Below, piece after piece: positions 51,442 to 60,006 of a stretch of 63,998 nucleotides of DNA (positions within the stretch are counted from its first letter, which is position 1; each line of letters opens with the position of its first letter). The notes under the pieces are model-generated. The model did no database searches. It saw nothing but the letters and a program-made list of their open reading frames with translations, and had not been told where the DNA came from. The position numbers were made by a program, and so were the translations under genes. Origin of the DNA: Streptomyces sp. NRRL F-6131 (GTDB taxonomy: Bacteria > Actinomycetota > Actinomycetes > Streptomycetales > Streptomycetaceae); assembly GCA_000719695.1 (NCBI GenBank), contig JOHN01000056.1:1-63998 (forward strand), written 5' to 3'.

Positions 51442-52068
51442 ATGGACCCAGAGCCCCGCCGTGAGCAGTTGCTCAACGCCGCCGACCGGGTCATCCAGCG
51501 CGAGGGCCCGGGCGCCAGCATGAACGCGATCGCCGCCGAGGCCGGCATCACCAAGCCGATCCTCTACCGGCACTTCGGCGACCGGAACGGCCTGATCCGG
51601 GCCCTGACCGAGCGCCACACCGGCGGGCTGCTGGCCGCCGTGCGGGCCGCGCTCGCCGAACCGCTGGAACGCCGCGACCGGGTCGAGCACGTGCTGGACA
51701 CCTACCTCGCCGGGATCGAGTCCCGCCCCCAGGTCTACCGGCTGCTCACCCACCCCGAACCCGGCGACCCGAGCGGCGCGGGCAACGCGCTCGCCCCCGC
51801 CCTCCGGCAGATCGCCGAGGAGATCACCCGGGCCGTCGCCGACCAGGTCGACCTCGGCGCCGACCGCGAACTGCTCGCCGAGGCCTGGGGCCGGGCCATC
51901 ACCGGCATGGTGCTGGCGGCCGGCGACTGGTGGCTGGAGTCCCGCCCCTGCTCGCGCACCCGGATGGTCCAGGCCCTCGCCGACCTGCTCTGGGGGCGGC
52001 TCGCCGCGGCCGCCGACCTGCCGACCGCCGCGCTGCCCGCCGGCCCGGCCCCGGAACCGACCGACTGA
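51442..52068 (+). CDS. TetR-family regulator of acyl-CoA dehydrogenase
   Basis: A 208-residue TetR protein. The helix-turn-helix (about 23-56) is GASMNAIAAEAGITKPILYRHFGDRNGLIRAL. The ligand domain (about 60-190) has DWWLESRPCSRTRMVQALADLLWGRL near its end, of the TetR_C type seen in acyl-CoA-responsive regulators. It starts at an ATG with AAGGA 7 nt upstream and is divergent from the dehydrogenase. It likely represses fatty acid catabolic genes through the GGTAAC operator. The effector is inferred. Confidence 0.9.
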   Translation: MDPEPRREQLLNAADRVIQREGPGASMNAIAAEAGITKPILYRHFGDRNGLIRALTERHTGGLLAAVRAALAEPLERRDRVEHVLDTYLAGIESRPQVYRLLTHPEPGDPSGAGNALAPALRQIAEEITRAVADQVDLGADRELLAEAWGRAITGMVLAAGDWWLESRPCSRTRMVQALADLLWGRLAAAADLPTAALPAGPAPEPTD

Positions 52069-52160
52069 CCGACTGCCTGGCCGACCGACCGACTGCCTGG
52101 CCGGCCCACTGCCTGGCCGACCCACTGACCGACCGAGTGCCTGGCCGACCGGCTCCCTCG
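52061..52160. repeat. Degenerate GACCGACTGCCTGGCC repeats
   Basis: TGCCTGGCCG words recur four times with about 18- to 40-bp spacing between the TetR stop and the GH5 gene, in variants of GACCGACTGCCTGGCC. The first copy overlaps the TetR stop codon. Confidence 0.75.
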
Positions 52161-52232
52161 TACGGCTCCCTTGTGCGGCGCGGGTCCGCCGGGCATCATC
52201 GGGCCCCACCGCCGCCCGCCCCGGAGGTCCCG

Positions 52233-53687
52233 ATGCGCCCGCCCCGCACCGCCGTTGCCCTCCTGCTCGCCGCCGCCCTCGCCCTGCCCGCCGCCCCGGC
52301 GCGGGCCCATGCGCCGTCCCGCGCACCGGCGTTCCCCACCGGCACCGCCACCGCCCCGGACGGTCGCACCGACTTCACCGACGACGCCGGCCGCCGGCTC
52401 CAGCTGCGCGGCTTCAACCTCGACAAGTACGCCGAGGCCACCGCACAGGACGTCAGGTCGATCGCCGCGCAGGGCTTCGCGCTGATCCGGCTGCCCGTCT
52501 CCTGGACCAGGCTCGAGCCCACGCGCGGCCGCCTCGACCCCGCCGAACTGCGGCGGCTGCACCGGCTGCTCGACGCGGCCGACCGCTCCGGCGTGCTCGT
52601 CCTGGTCGACCTCCACCAGGACGTCTACGGCCCGCGGTTCGGCGGCGGCGACCGCGGCATCCCCCCGTGGGCCACCCGCGACGACGGGCTGCCGTTCGAG
52701 CCCGACCCGGACGACTGGTTCGCCGGCTACTTCCAGCCCGCCGTCCAGGCCGCCTTCCGGCACCTCTACGACGACCCCGACCTGCGCGCCTGGCAGGCCG
52801 ACTTCTACACCCGGCTGGCCCGCGAACTGCGCGGCCACCGCTCGCTGCTGGGCTACGACCTGTTCAACGAGCCGTTCGGCCCGGTGGACGGCGACCCGGC
52901 CGACCCGGAGGTGCTCGCCCGTGCCGCCGCCGAGCTGGAACAGGGCCGGCTGGCCGCGATGTACCGCCGGCTGATCGCCGCCGTGCGCCGGGCCGACACC
53001 CGCGCCTGGTTGTTCGTCGAACCGACCGTCCTGGTCGGCCAGGGCGTGCCCACCCGGCTGCCGGGCTTCACCGACCCCCGCCCCGGCGCGCCCCGGCTCG
53101 GCTACGCGCCGCACTTCTACGACACCGCCGTGGAGTCCGGCGCCGACTGGGACCCGTCCGGCGGCTTCGTGGAGCGCTACACCGCTGCGATCACCGCGTA
53201 CCCGACCGCCCGGCGGCTGCCGGTGCTGGTCGGCGAGTGGGGGCCGCCGAACTCCCGCACGCCCGGCAACACCCTGCTGGTCCGCCGCCAGGTCGACGCG
53301 ATGGACGGCTTCGCGGCCGGCTGGGCGCTCTGGTACTGGTGCCGGGGCAACGGCGGCTACTGCGCGCTCGACCCGGCCGGACGACCCGCCCCGGGCGAGG
53401 AGCCGGCCTTCGGCCCGTACCCGGTCGCGACCGCCGGCACGGGCGCCCGTACCAGCTCGGACGGCACCCGGCACACCGTCCGCTGGAGCGCCGACGGCAC
53501 CGGCCGGGCCACCGAACTCGCCCTGCCGGCCGCCGCGTTCCCCACCGGCGCCCGGGTCACCGTCCGTCCCGCCGGCGCCCTGGTCGACGTCGAGCAGCCG
53601 AGCGGCGAACGGGCCGGCCGCGCCCGGATCCGGCTCCCGCACGCCCGCCCGGGCACCCTCGTCGAGGTCGCCCTCGAAGCCCGTTGA
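52233..53687 (+). CDS. Secreted GH5 glycosidase (endoglycoceramidase-like)
   Basis: A 484-residue secreted glycoside hydrolase. The signal peptide (about 1-25) ends ARA. The catalytic TIM barrel (about 50-390) has the acid/base glutamate in YDLFNEPFG (about 212) and the nucleophile in LVGEWGPPN (about 333). It also has LRGFNLDKYAEATAQDV, LIRLPVSWTRLEP and VLVDLHQDVYGPRFGGGDRGIPPWAT. That last region and the overall layout match endoglycoceramidase-type GH5 enzymes, which cleave glycan from ceramide. A beta-rich C-terminal domain (about 400-484) follows. GGAGG lies 5 nt before the ATG. The specificity is inferred. Confidence 0.9.
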   Translation: MRPPRTAVALLLAAALALPAAPARAHAPSRAPAFPTGTATAPDGRTDFTDDAGRRLQLRGFNLDKYAEATAQDVRSIAAQGFALIRLPVSWTRLEPTRGRLDPAELRRLHRLLDAADRSGVLVLVDLHQDVYGPRFGGGDRGIPPWATRDDGLPFEPDPDDWFAGYFQPAVQAAFRHLYDDPDLRAWQADFYTRLARELRGHRSLLGYDLFNEPFGPVDGDPADPEVLARAAAELEQGRLAAMYRRLIAAVRRADTRAWLFVEPTVLVGQGVPTRLPGFTDPRPGAPRLGYAPHFYDTAVESGADWDPSGGFVERYTAAITAYPTARRLPVLVGEWGPPNSRTPGNTLLVRRQVDAMDGFAAGWALWYWCRGNGGYCALDPAGRPAPGEEPAFGPYPVATAGTGARTSSDGTRHTVRWSADGTGRATELALPAAAFPTGARVTVRPAGALVDVEQPSGERAGRARIRLPHARPGTLVEVALEAR

Positions 53688-53691
53688 GCAC

Positions 53692-53724
53692 CCGCCCGGC
53701 GGCCCTCCCCGGGCCGCCGGGCGG
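53692..53724. terminator. Bidirectional terminator, GH5 / oligopeptidase
   Basis: 14-bp perfect stem CCGCCCGGCGGCCC with loop TCCCC between two convergent genes. Confidence 0.88.
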
Positions 53725-53736
53725 TGCGCGTCCCCG

Positions 53737-55761
53737 CTACAGCAGCCCGCGCCGGGCCAGCAGCGGGCCGGTCTCCGGGTCGCGGCCGACCACCGCGCGG
53801 AAGGAGTCCAGCGCGTCCCGGCCGTCGCCGCGCGCCAGCAGCTCCCGCCGGAACACCTCGCCGCTCTCCCGCACGCTCCGGCCGTTGCCCTTGAACCACT
53901 CCACCGTGTCGGCGTCCAGCACCTCCGACCAGATGTAGGCGTAGTAGCCCGCGCTGTAGCCGCCCGCGAAGATGTGACCGAAGTACGTGGTCCGGTAGCG
54001 CGGCGGGATCGCCGCCACCGCCAGCCCGGCTTTGGCCAGCGCCGCCGCCTCGAACTCCTCGGCGTCCGCGACCTCCTGGCCCTCCGGCAGGGTGTGCCAG
54101 GCCCAGTCCAGCAGCGCCGCCGCCAGGTACTCGACGGTCCGGAAGCCCTGGCCGAAGGACTCCGCCGCCTCGATCCGCTCGACCAGCTCGGCCGGCAGCG
54201 GCTCGCCCGTCGCGTGGTGCCGGGCGTAGTTGGCCAGGACCTCCGGCCACACCATCCACATCTCGTTGACCTGGGAGGGGAACTCCACGAAGTCCCGCGG
54301 CACGGCGGTCCCCGCGAAGTACGGGAAGCGGACGTCCGAGAACAGCCCGTGCAGCGCGTGGCCGAACTCGTGGAACAGCGTGCGCACCTCGTCCCAGGAC
54401 AGCAGCACCGGCTCGCCCGGCGCCGGCTTGGCGATGTTCAGGTTGTTGTAGACCACCGGCCGCTGCCCCAGCAGACCGGACTGGGTGACCAGTTCGTCCA
54501 TCCAGGCCCCGCCGCGCTTGGACGCCCGGGCGTGGAAGTCGCCCAGGAACAGGCCGAGCGGGGCGCCGTCCGCGTCGAACACCTCGAAGACCCGCACGTC
54601 GGGGTGGTAGCCGACCAGGTCCGGACGCTCGGTGAAGGTCACCCCGTAGGCCAGGCCGGCGGCGAAGAACACACCGTCCCGCAGCACCCGCTCCAGCTCG
54701 AAGTACGGGCGCAGCGCCGCCGCGTCCACCTGGTACGAGGTCTGCCGGACCTGCTCCGAGTAGTACGCCCAGTCGTGCGCGGCGATCTCCTCGACGCCGT
54801 CCGCGGCGGCGACCTTGGCCAGCTCGGCGGCCTCGCGGCGGGCGTTGGCCACGGCCGGCGGCACCAGCCGGGCGAGCAGCGCGTCCACCGCGCCGACGGT
54901 GCCGGCCGTCTCGTCGGCCACCACGTAGGCGGCGTGGGTGTCGTAGCCGAGCAGCCGGGCCCGCTCGGCGCGCAGCGCGGACATCCGGATCGCCAGCGGG
55001 CCGTTGGTCTCGGCGGCGCGCCCCAGCGAGGCGGCTAGCAGGCGCTCGCGGACCGAGCGGTCGGTGAGCGCGGCGAGTTCGGTCTGGTTGGAGAAGTTCT
55101 TCAGGCTGAGCACGTACGCGCCGTCGTGCCCGAGCGCCCGGCCGTTCTCGGCGGCGGCCGCGATCGCGTCCGGCGAGAGGCCGGCCAGCTGCTCGGCGGA
55201 GTCCAGGACCAGCGCGCGGGCCTGCGAGTCGGCCGACACGTTCTGGCGGAACTCCGAGGCGGCGGTCGCCAGTTCGGCGTTGATCTCGCGCAGCCGGGCC
55301 TGCTCCTCGGCACCCAGCCGGGCGCCGGCCCGGACGAACGCGGTGTACCGGCGCTCCAGCAGCCGCAGCGACTCCGGGTCCAGGTCCAGCTCGGCGCGGC
55401 GGGCGTACAGCTCCTCGATCCGGGCGAACAGCGCGGCGTCCAGGTGGATCGCGTCCCGGTGCGCGGCCAGCCGCGGGCTGACCTCGGCGTCGATCCGGTC
55501 GACCTCGGGCGTCGTGTCGGCGGAGGAGTGGTTGTCGAAGACCCCGCGGACCCGGCGCAGCAGCGCCCCCGAGCGCTCCAGCGCGACCAGGGTGTTCTCG
55601 ACGGTCGGCGGCCGCGGGTCGGCCGTGATCGCGGCGATCTCGGCCAACTGCTCGGCCGTCCCGCGCTCGAAGGCGGGCAGGTAGTGCTCCGGCCGGATCT
55701 CGGCGAAGGGCGGCAGTTCGTAGGCCAGGGTGCTGGGCCTGAAGAACGGGTTCTCGGTCAT
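53737..55761 (-). CDS. M3-family oligopeptidase (Dcp/PrlC type)
   Basis: A 674-residue zinc metallopeptidase of family M3. The zinc motif HEFGHALHGLF (about 465-475) and the third ligand region EFPSQVNEMW are intact. The catalytic tail YFGHIFAGGYSAGYYAYIWSEVLDADTVEWFKGNG is the usual M3 C-terminus. The N-terminal helical part (NPFFRPSTLAYELPPFAEIRPEHYLPAFERG) is typical for Dcp. It is cytoplasmic and degrades short peptides. AAGG lies 8 nt before the ATG of MTENPFFRP, chosen over an upstream start at 55785. It is convergent with the GH5 gene. Confidence 0.95.
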   Translation of the reverse strand: MTENPFFRPSTLAYELPPFAEIRPEHYLPAFERGTAEQLAEIAAITADPRPPTVENTLVALERSGALLRRVRGVFDNHSSADTTPEVDRIDAEVSPRLAAHRDAIHLDAALFARIEELYARRAELDLDPESLRLLERRYTAFVRAGARLGAEEQARLREINAELATAASEFRQNVSADSQARALVLDSAEQLAGLSPDAIAAAAENGRALGHDGAYVLSLKNFSNQTELAALTDRSVRERLLAASLGRAAETNGPLAIRMSALRAERARLLGYDTHAAYVVADETAGTVGAVDALLARLVPPAVANARREAAELAKVAAADGVEEIAAHDWAYYSEQVRQTSYQVDAAALRPYFELERVLRDGVFFAAGLAYGVTFTERPDLVGYHPDVRVFEVFDADGAPLGLFLGDFHARASKRGGAWMDELVTQSGLLGQRPVVYNNLNIAKPAPGEPVLLSWDEVRTLFHEFGHALHGLFSDVRFPYFAGTAVPRDFVEFPSQVNEMWMVWPEVLANYARHHATGEPLPAELVERIEAAESFGQGFRTVEYLAAALLDWAWHTLPEGQEVADAEEFEAAALAKAGLAVAAIPPRYRTTYFGHIFAGGYSAGYYAYIWSEVLDADTVEWFKGNGRSVRESGEVFRRELLARGDGRDALDSFRAVVGRDPETGPLLARRGLL

Positions 55762-56000
55762 TTGGCCGACCTTACGCCGAGTCATCGGCGGTGCCTACGC
55801 CGCGCCCGGCCACCGGGGCGCGGACCGCGGCGACCGCGCCCCGGGCCCGCCCGGGACACTCCCCCGGGCACTCCGGGAAGCACGCCCCGGCCCGGCCGCC
55901 GAACGCCGCGGCCCCGGTTGTCGTACCCTCCCGCTACCGTCGACACCCACCGGCCGTACGCCCCGGACGGCCCCCGTCCGCACGAGAGGAGGAGCCCCCC

Positions 56001-57716
56001 ATGGCACCCCGGATCGCCCTCGCCCCCGATCCGCACGGCCCCGGCGGCCGGCTCCAGCCGCTCGACGACGCGGGCGCCCCGCTCGGCCCGCCCGAACCCG
56101 CGCCCGACCTCGCCGCCGCCGTCGCCGGGCGGGAGGCCGCCGAGCACCCGCGCTGGGTGTGGGCCGCCGCCGACTCCGGGTACGCGCCGCTGCTCCCCCG
56201 GCTGCCGGACCGGCTCGCCCGCTGCCACGACCTGCGGCTCGTCGAGGCGCTGCTGCTCGCCCACGAGGGCCGGTTCGGCGCCCCGCGGTCGCTCGGCGCC
56301 GCCTGGGCCCGGCTGCGCGGCCTGCCCGTGCCGGCCGACCTGCCCGAGCCCGGCTCCGCCGAGGCCGACGACGGCCAGGACACCCTGTTCGCCCCCGACC
56401 GGCTCCAGCTGCCGCCCGGCACCGACCCGCTGGCCGCCGTGGTCGCCGTCCACGCCGAGCAGCAGCGCCGGCTGGCGGCGATCACCGATCCGGCCGCCCG
56501 CGCCCGGTTCCGGCTGCTGGTGGCCGCCGAGTCGGCGGGCGCGCTGGCCGCCGCCGAGATGGCCCACGACGGCCTGCCCTGGCGGACCGACGTCCACGAC
56601 CGACTGCTCACCGAACTGCTCGGCCCCCGCCCGACCGTCGCCGGCACCCAGCCGCGCCTGCTCGCCGAGCTGGCCGCCGAGCTGCGGCAGGCGCTCGGCG
56701 GCCGCGCGTTCAACCCCGACTCGCACACCCAGGTGCTGCGCGCCTTCGCCGAGGTCGGCATCCAGCTCGGCTCCACCCGCTCCTGGGAGCTGAGGACGGT
56801 GGACCATCCGGCGGCCCGACTGCTGATCCGCTACAAGGAGCTGTCCCGGATCCACGTCGCGCACGGCTGGGCCTGGCAGGACGCCTGGGCGCGCGGCGGC
56901 CGGTTCCGCCCCGAGTACGTGGTCGGCGGCGTGGTCTCCGGCCGCTGGGCCAGCCGCGGCGGCGGCGCCCTGCAGATCCCGCGCATCCTGCGCCGCGCCG
57001 TGGTCGCCGACCCGGGCTGGCTGCTGGTGGTCGCCGACGCCGCCCAGCTGGAGCCGCGGGTCCTCGCCGCGCTCTCCCAGGACACCGGGCTGGCCCGCAC
57101 CGCGGCCGGCGGCGACCTCTACGAGGCCCTCGCCGCCACCGCCTTCCAGGGCGACCGCGACAAGGCCAAGCTCGGCCTGCTCGGCGCCATGTACGGCCAG
57201 ACCAGCGGCGACATCGGCCCGCTGCTCGCCACCCTGCGCAGCCGCTACCCGGCCGCGATGGGCTACGTCGAGGCCGCCGCCCGCACCGGCGAGGACGGCG
57301 GCGTGGTCGCCTCCCGGCTGGGCCGCCCCTGCCCGCCGGCCTCCGCCGACTTCCTCGACCTGACCGAGGCGGGCGAGGGCGGCGGGGAGGCCGGCGGCCG
57401 CTGGGCCCGCTCCCGGGGCCGGTTCACCCGCAACTTCGTCATCCAGGCCAGCGCCGCCGACTGGGCGCTGGCCCTGCTGGCCGCGCTGCGCCGCCGGCTC
57501 GCCGAACTCCCGGTGGCCGACCCGGCGGACCGTCCGCACCTGGTGTTCTTCCAGCACGACGAGGTGGTGGTGCACACCCCGGCCAATCTGGCGGACGAGT
57601 CGGCGGCGGCGGTCGACGCGGCGGCGGACGAGGCCCGCCGGCTGGTCTTCGGCGACAGCCCGGTGCGCTTCCCGCTCAGCACCGCCGTGGTGGAGTGCTA
57701 CGCCGACGCCAAGTAG
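56001..57716 (+). CDS. Family A DNA polymerase-like protein
   Basis: A 571-residue protein usually annotated as bifunctional 3'-5' exonuclease/DNA polymerase in streptomycetes. The C-terminal half (about 220-571) is a polymerase I-like palm and fingers domain. Motif A is DAAQLEPRVLAALS (about 343) with the catalytic Asp, motif B DKAKLGLLGAMYGQTSG (about 389) and motif C FFQHDEVVVHTP (about 514) with Asp. The N-terminal half (about 1-210) resembles a decayed exonuclease-like domain without a clear DxE motif. In motif B the phenylalanine of Escherichia coli pol I F762 is Leu. GAGGAGGAG precedes the ATG. Confidence 0.9.
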   Translation: MAPRIALAPDPHGPGGRLQPLDDAGAPLGPPEPAPDLAAAVAGREAAEHPRWVWAAADSGYAPLLPRLPDRLARCHDLRLVEALLLAHEGRFGAPRSLGAAWARLRGLPVPADLPEPGSAEADDGQDTLFAPDRLQLPPGTDPLAAVVAVHAEQQRRLAAITDPAARARFRLLVAAESAGALAAAEMAHDGLPWRTDVHDRLLTELLGPRPTVAGTQPRLLAELAAELRQALGGRAFNPDSHTQVLRAFAEVGIQLGSTRSWELRTVDHPAARLLIRYKELSRIHVAHGWAWQDAWARGGRFRPEYVVGGVVSGRWASRGGGALQIPRILRRAVVADPGWLLVVADAAQLEPRVLAALSQDTGLARTAAGGDLYEALAATAFQGDRDKAKLGLLGAMYGQTSGDIGPLLATLRSRYPAAMGYVEAAARTGEDGGVVASRLGRPCPPASADFLDLTEAGEGGGEAGGRWARSRGRFTRNFVIQASAADWALALLAALRRRLAELPVADPADRPHLVFFQHDEVVVHTPANLADESAAAVDAAADEARRLVFGDSPVRFPLSTAVVECYADAK

Positions 57717-57738
57717 GCACCCACCGGGCCCACGGGGC

Positions 57739-58131
57739 TCACAGCTTGCGGAAGCCGCGGGCCTCCTCGGCGGCCGCGACCACCTCGGCCAGCGCGGCCC
57801 CGGTCGCGGCGGTCACCGCGGCGGCGACGGCGCCCTCCACGAACGGCGCGTCGACCAGCACGACACCGGGGCGCGGCTCGTCCTCCAGCACGGTCACCGC
57901 GGTCAGCACCGAACTCCCGAGGTCCGGCAGCACCGCGACCCCGGCCCCCGCGTCCGCCGCCACCACGGCGCGGGCGATCAGCTCGTAACTGGTGCCGAGC
58001 CCGCCGTCCTCCGTCCCGGCCGCCACCACGACCCGCACCTCGTCCGAGGCGAGTTCCCCCAGCAGCTCCTTCAACCCGGCGGCCAGCGCCGCACTGTGCG
58101 AGACCAGGACGATGCCCACGTGTCCACTCAT
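57739..58131 (-). CDS. dhaM: DHA kinase phosphotransfer subunit DhaM (EIIA-man)
   Basis: A 130-residue EIIA-mannose-type domain, the phosphoryl donor of the PTS-dependent dihydroxyacetone kinase. The phosphorylated histidine is in GIVLVSHSAALAAGL (about 11). The fold continues with ADAGAGVAVLPDLGSSVLTAV. Unlike the long DhaM of Escherichia coli it has no HPr or EI domain, so it must take phosphate from separate PTS proteins. It is divergent from dhaK across 134 bp and convergent with the polymerase gene. ATG start at 58131. Confidence 0.93.
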   Translation of the reverse strand: MSGHVGIVLVSHSAALAAGLKELLGELASDEVRVVVAAGTEDGGLGTSYELIARAVVAADAGAGVAVLPDLGSSVLTAVTVLEDEPRPGVVLVDAPFVEGAVAAAVTAATGAALAEVVAAAEEARGFRKL

Positions 58132-58265
58132 GCCCCGACCCTAGGGCCTGTCCACGACTGCTCCACCCGGGTGACCCGTCGTCCGGCGTGTCGGATCCGG
58201 GCCGCGGGCCGCCCGTCTGGCGTAGCGTCGGATCAGCACCGTCTGCCGAGGGGAGCGCGTACGCC

Positions 58266-59261
58266 GTGAAGAAGCTCATCAACACCGCGGAGACCGTCCT
58301 GGAGGACGCGCTGGCCGGTGTGGCCGCCGCGCACCCCGAGCTGGCGGTGGACCTCGCCAACCGGGTGATCACCCGGGCCGTGCGGCCGTCGGCCCCCAAG
58401 GTGGCCCTGGTGTCCGGCGGCGGATCGGGGCACGAACCGCTGCACGGCGGGTTCGTCGGCCCCGGCATGCTGGACGCGGCCTGCCCCGGCGAGGTCTTCA
58501 CCTCGCCGGTCCCGGACCAGATGCTGGCCGCGGCCAAGGCCGTGGACTCCGGCGCCGGCGTGGTCTTCGTGGTCAAGAACTACACCGGCGACGTGATGAA
58601 CTTCGAACTCGCCGCGGAGCTGGCCGCCGAGGAGGGCATCGAGGTCCGCACCGTGCTGGTCGACGACGACGTGGCGGTGGAGGACTCGACCTGGACGGCC
58701 GGCCGGCGCGGCACCGGCGCGACGGTGCTGGTGGAGAAGATCGCCGGTGCGCTGGCCGAGCGCGGCGCGCCGCTGGACGAGGTGGCCGCCCTCGGGGAGC
58801 GGGTGAACGCGGCCTCCCGCTCGTTCGCGATCGCGCTGACCGCGGCGACCGTCCCGGCGGCGGGCCGGCCCGGCTTCGACCTGGCCGAGGACGAGATCGA
58901 GGTCGGCGTCGGCATCCACGGCGAGCCGGGCCGCCGTCGGGAGAAGCTCCGCCCGGCCCGCGAGCTGGTCGCCGAGGTGGTGGAGACGGTCCTCGCCGAT
59001 CACCGCCTGACGGCCGGCGACTCGGTGATCGCCCTGGTCAACGGCCTGGGCGGGACGCCCCTGATGGAGCTGTACATCGTCTTCGGCGAGGTCGCCGCCC
59101 GGCTGGCCGAGCACGGCGTCACGGTGGCCCGCAGCCTGGTCGGCAACTATGTGACCAGCCTGGACATGGCGGGCTTCTCGCTCACCCTGACCAGGGCGGA
59201 CGAGCGCCTGCTGGAGCTGTGGGACGCCCCGGTGGACACCCCGGCCCTCAAGCGCGCCTGA
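58266..59261 (+). CDS. dhaK: Dihydroxyacetone kinase subunit DhaK
   Basis: A 331-residue substrate-binding subunit that holds dihydroxyacetone as a hemiaminal on histidine. The family motifs are [52 protein letters not shown] and the hemiaminal histidine in [12 protein letters not shown] (about 219). Its length matches DhaK. The GTG at 58266 follows GAGGGGAG. It makes the kinase with DhaL 61 bp downstream and DhaM divergent upstream, giving a complete dhaKLM set for conversion of dihydroxyacetone to its phosphate in glycerol metabolism. Confidence 0.96.
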   Translation: MKKLINTAETVLEDALAGVAAAHPELAVDLANRVITRAVRPSAPKVALVSGGGSGHEPLHGGFVGPGMLDAACPGEVFTSPVPDQMLAAAKAVDSGAGVVFVVKNYTGDVMNFELAAELAAEEGIEVRTVLVDDDVAVEDSTWTAGRRGTGATVLVEKIAGALAERGAPLDEVAALGERVNAASRSFAIALTAATVPAAGRPGFDLAEDEIEVGVGIHGEPGRRREKLRPARELVAEVVETVLADHRLTAGDSVIALVNGLGGTPLMELYIVFGEVAARLAEHGVTVARSLVGNYVTSLDMAGFSLTLTRADERLLELWDAPVDTPALKRA

Positions 59262-59322
59262 GCGACGCCGCCCCGGCGCGGCCCCGCCCACCCCGGAGAA
59301 CGAACCGAAGGAGCCCATCCGC

Positions 59323-60000
59323 ATGGACGTCGACACCCGTCTCGCCGAGGCCTGGGTCCGCGCGATCGCCGCCGCGGTCGAGCGGGAGCACGAACGGCTC
59401 ACCGAGTTGGACTCGGCGATCGGCGACGGCGACCACGGCAGCAATCTGCGGCGCGGTTTCGCCGCCGTGCTGACCGCCCTGGACGGCCCGGACGCGCCCG
59501 CACCGGCCGGCCCGGGCACGGTGCTGACCAGGACCGGCTCCACCCTGATCTCCAAGGTCGGCGGCGCCTCCGGGCCGATCTACGGCAAGGCGTTCCGGGC
59601 GATCGGCGCCGCGCTGCCGCAGCCCGGAGAGGCGCCGGCCGACGCGGCCGGGTTCGGCGAGGCACTGGCGGCCGGACTGCGGGCGGTGCGGGAGCTCGGC
59701 AAGGCCGAGCCGGGCGACAAGACCGTGGTGGACGCCTGGACGCCCGCCCTGGCGGCCTACCGGGAGGCGGTGGCCGGCGGGGCCGGACTGCCGGAGGCGG
59801 CCGAGGCGGCGGCCGGGGGCGCCGAGCGGGGCGCCCTCGACACCGTGCCGCTGCAGGCCCGCAAGGGCCGCGCCTCCTACCTCGGCCCGCGCAGCGTCGG
59901 CCACCAGGACCCGGGCGCCACCTCCACCGCCCTGCTCTTCCGCGCCCTGGCCGAGGCCACCGCGGCCGCCGCCGGGACCCCCGGACCCAGCGGGTCCTAG
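59323..60000 (+). CDS. dhaL: Dihydroxyacetone kinase ADP-binding subunit DhaL
   Basis: A 225-residue nucleotide-binding subunit. Conserved features are LDSAIGDGDHGSNLRRGF (about 28-45) with the magnesium-binding Asp residues, GGASGPIYGKAFRAIG (about 80-95), GDKTVVDAWTPALAAY and RSVGHQDPGATSTALLF near the C-terminus. In PTS-dependent systems DhaL keeps ADP as a cofactor re-phosphorylated by DhaM. It follows dhaK by 61 bp with GAAGGAG before its ATG. Its stop codon lies inside a 16-bp palindrome shared with the stop of the convergent phosphatase. Confidence 0.96.
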   Translation: MDVDTRLAEAWVRAIAAAVEREHERLTELDSAIGDGDHGSNLRRGFAAVLTALDGPDAPAPAGPGTVLTRTGSTLISKVGGASGPIYGKAFRAIGAALPQPGEAPADAAGFGEALAAGLRAVRELGKAEPGDKTVVDAWTPALAAYREAVAGGAGLPEAAEAAAGGAERGALDTVPLQARKGRASYLGPRSVGHQDPGATSTALLFRALAEATAAAAGTPGPSGS

Positions 60001-60006
60001 GACCCG
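59991..60006. repeat. Palindrome CGGGTCCTAGGACCCG over both stop codons
   Basis: Perfect 16-bp palindrome. The dhaL stop (59998-60000) and the convergent phosphatase stop (59997-59999) both lie in its centre, CCTAGG, so the genes overlap by four bases. Confidence 0.9.
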
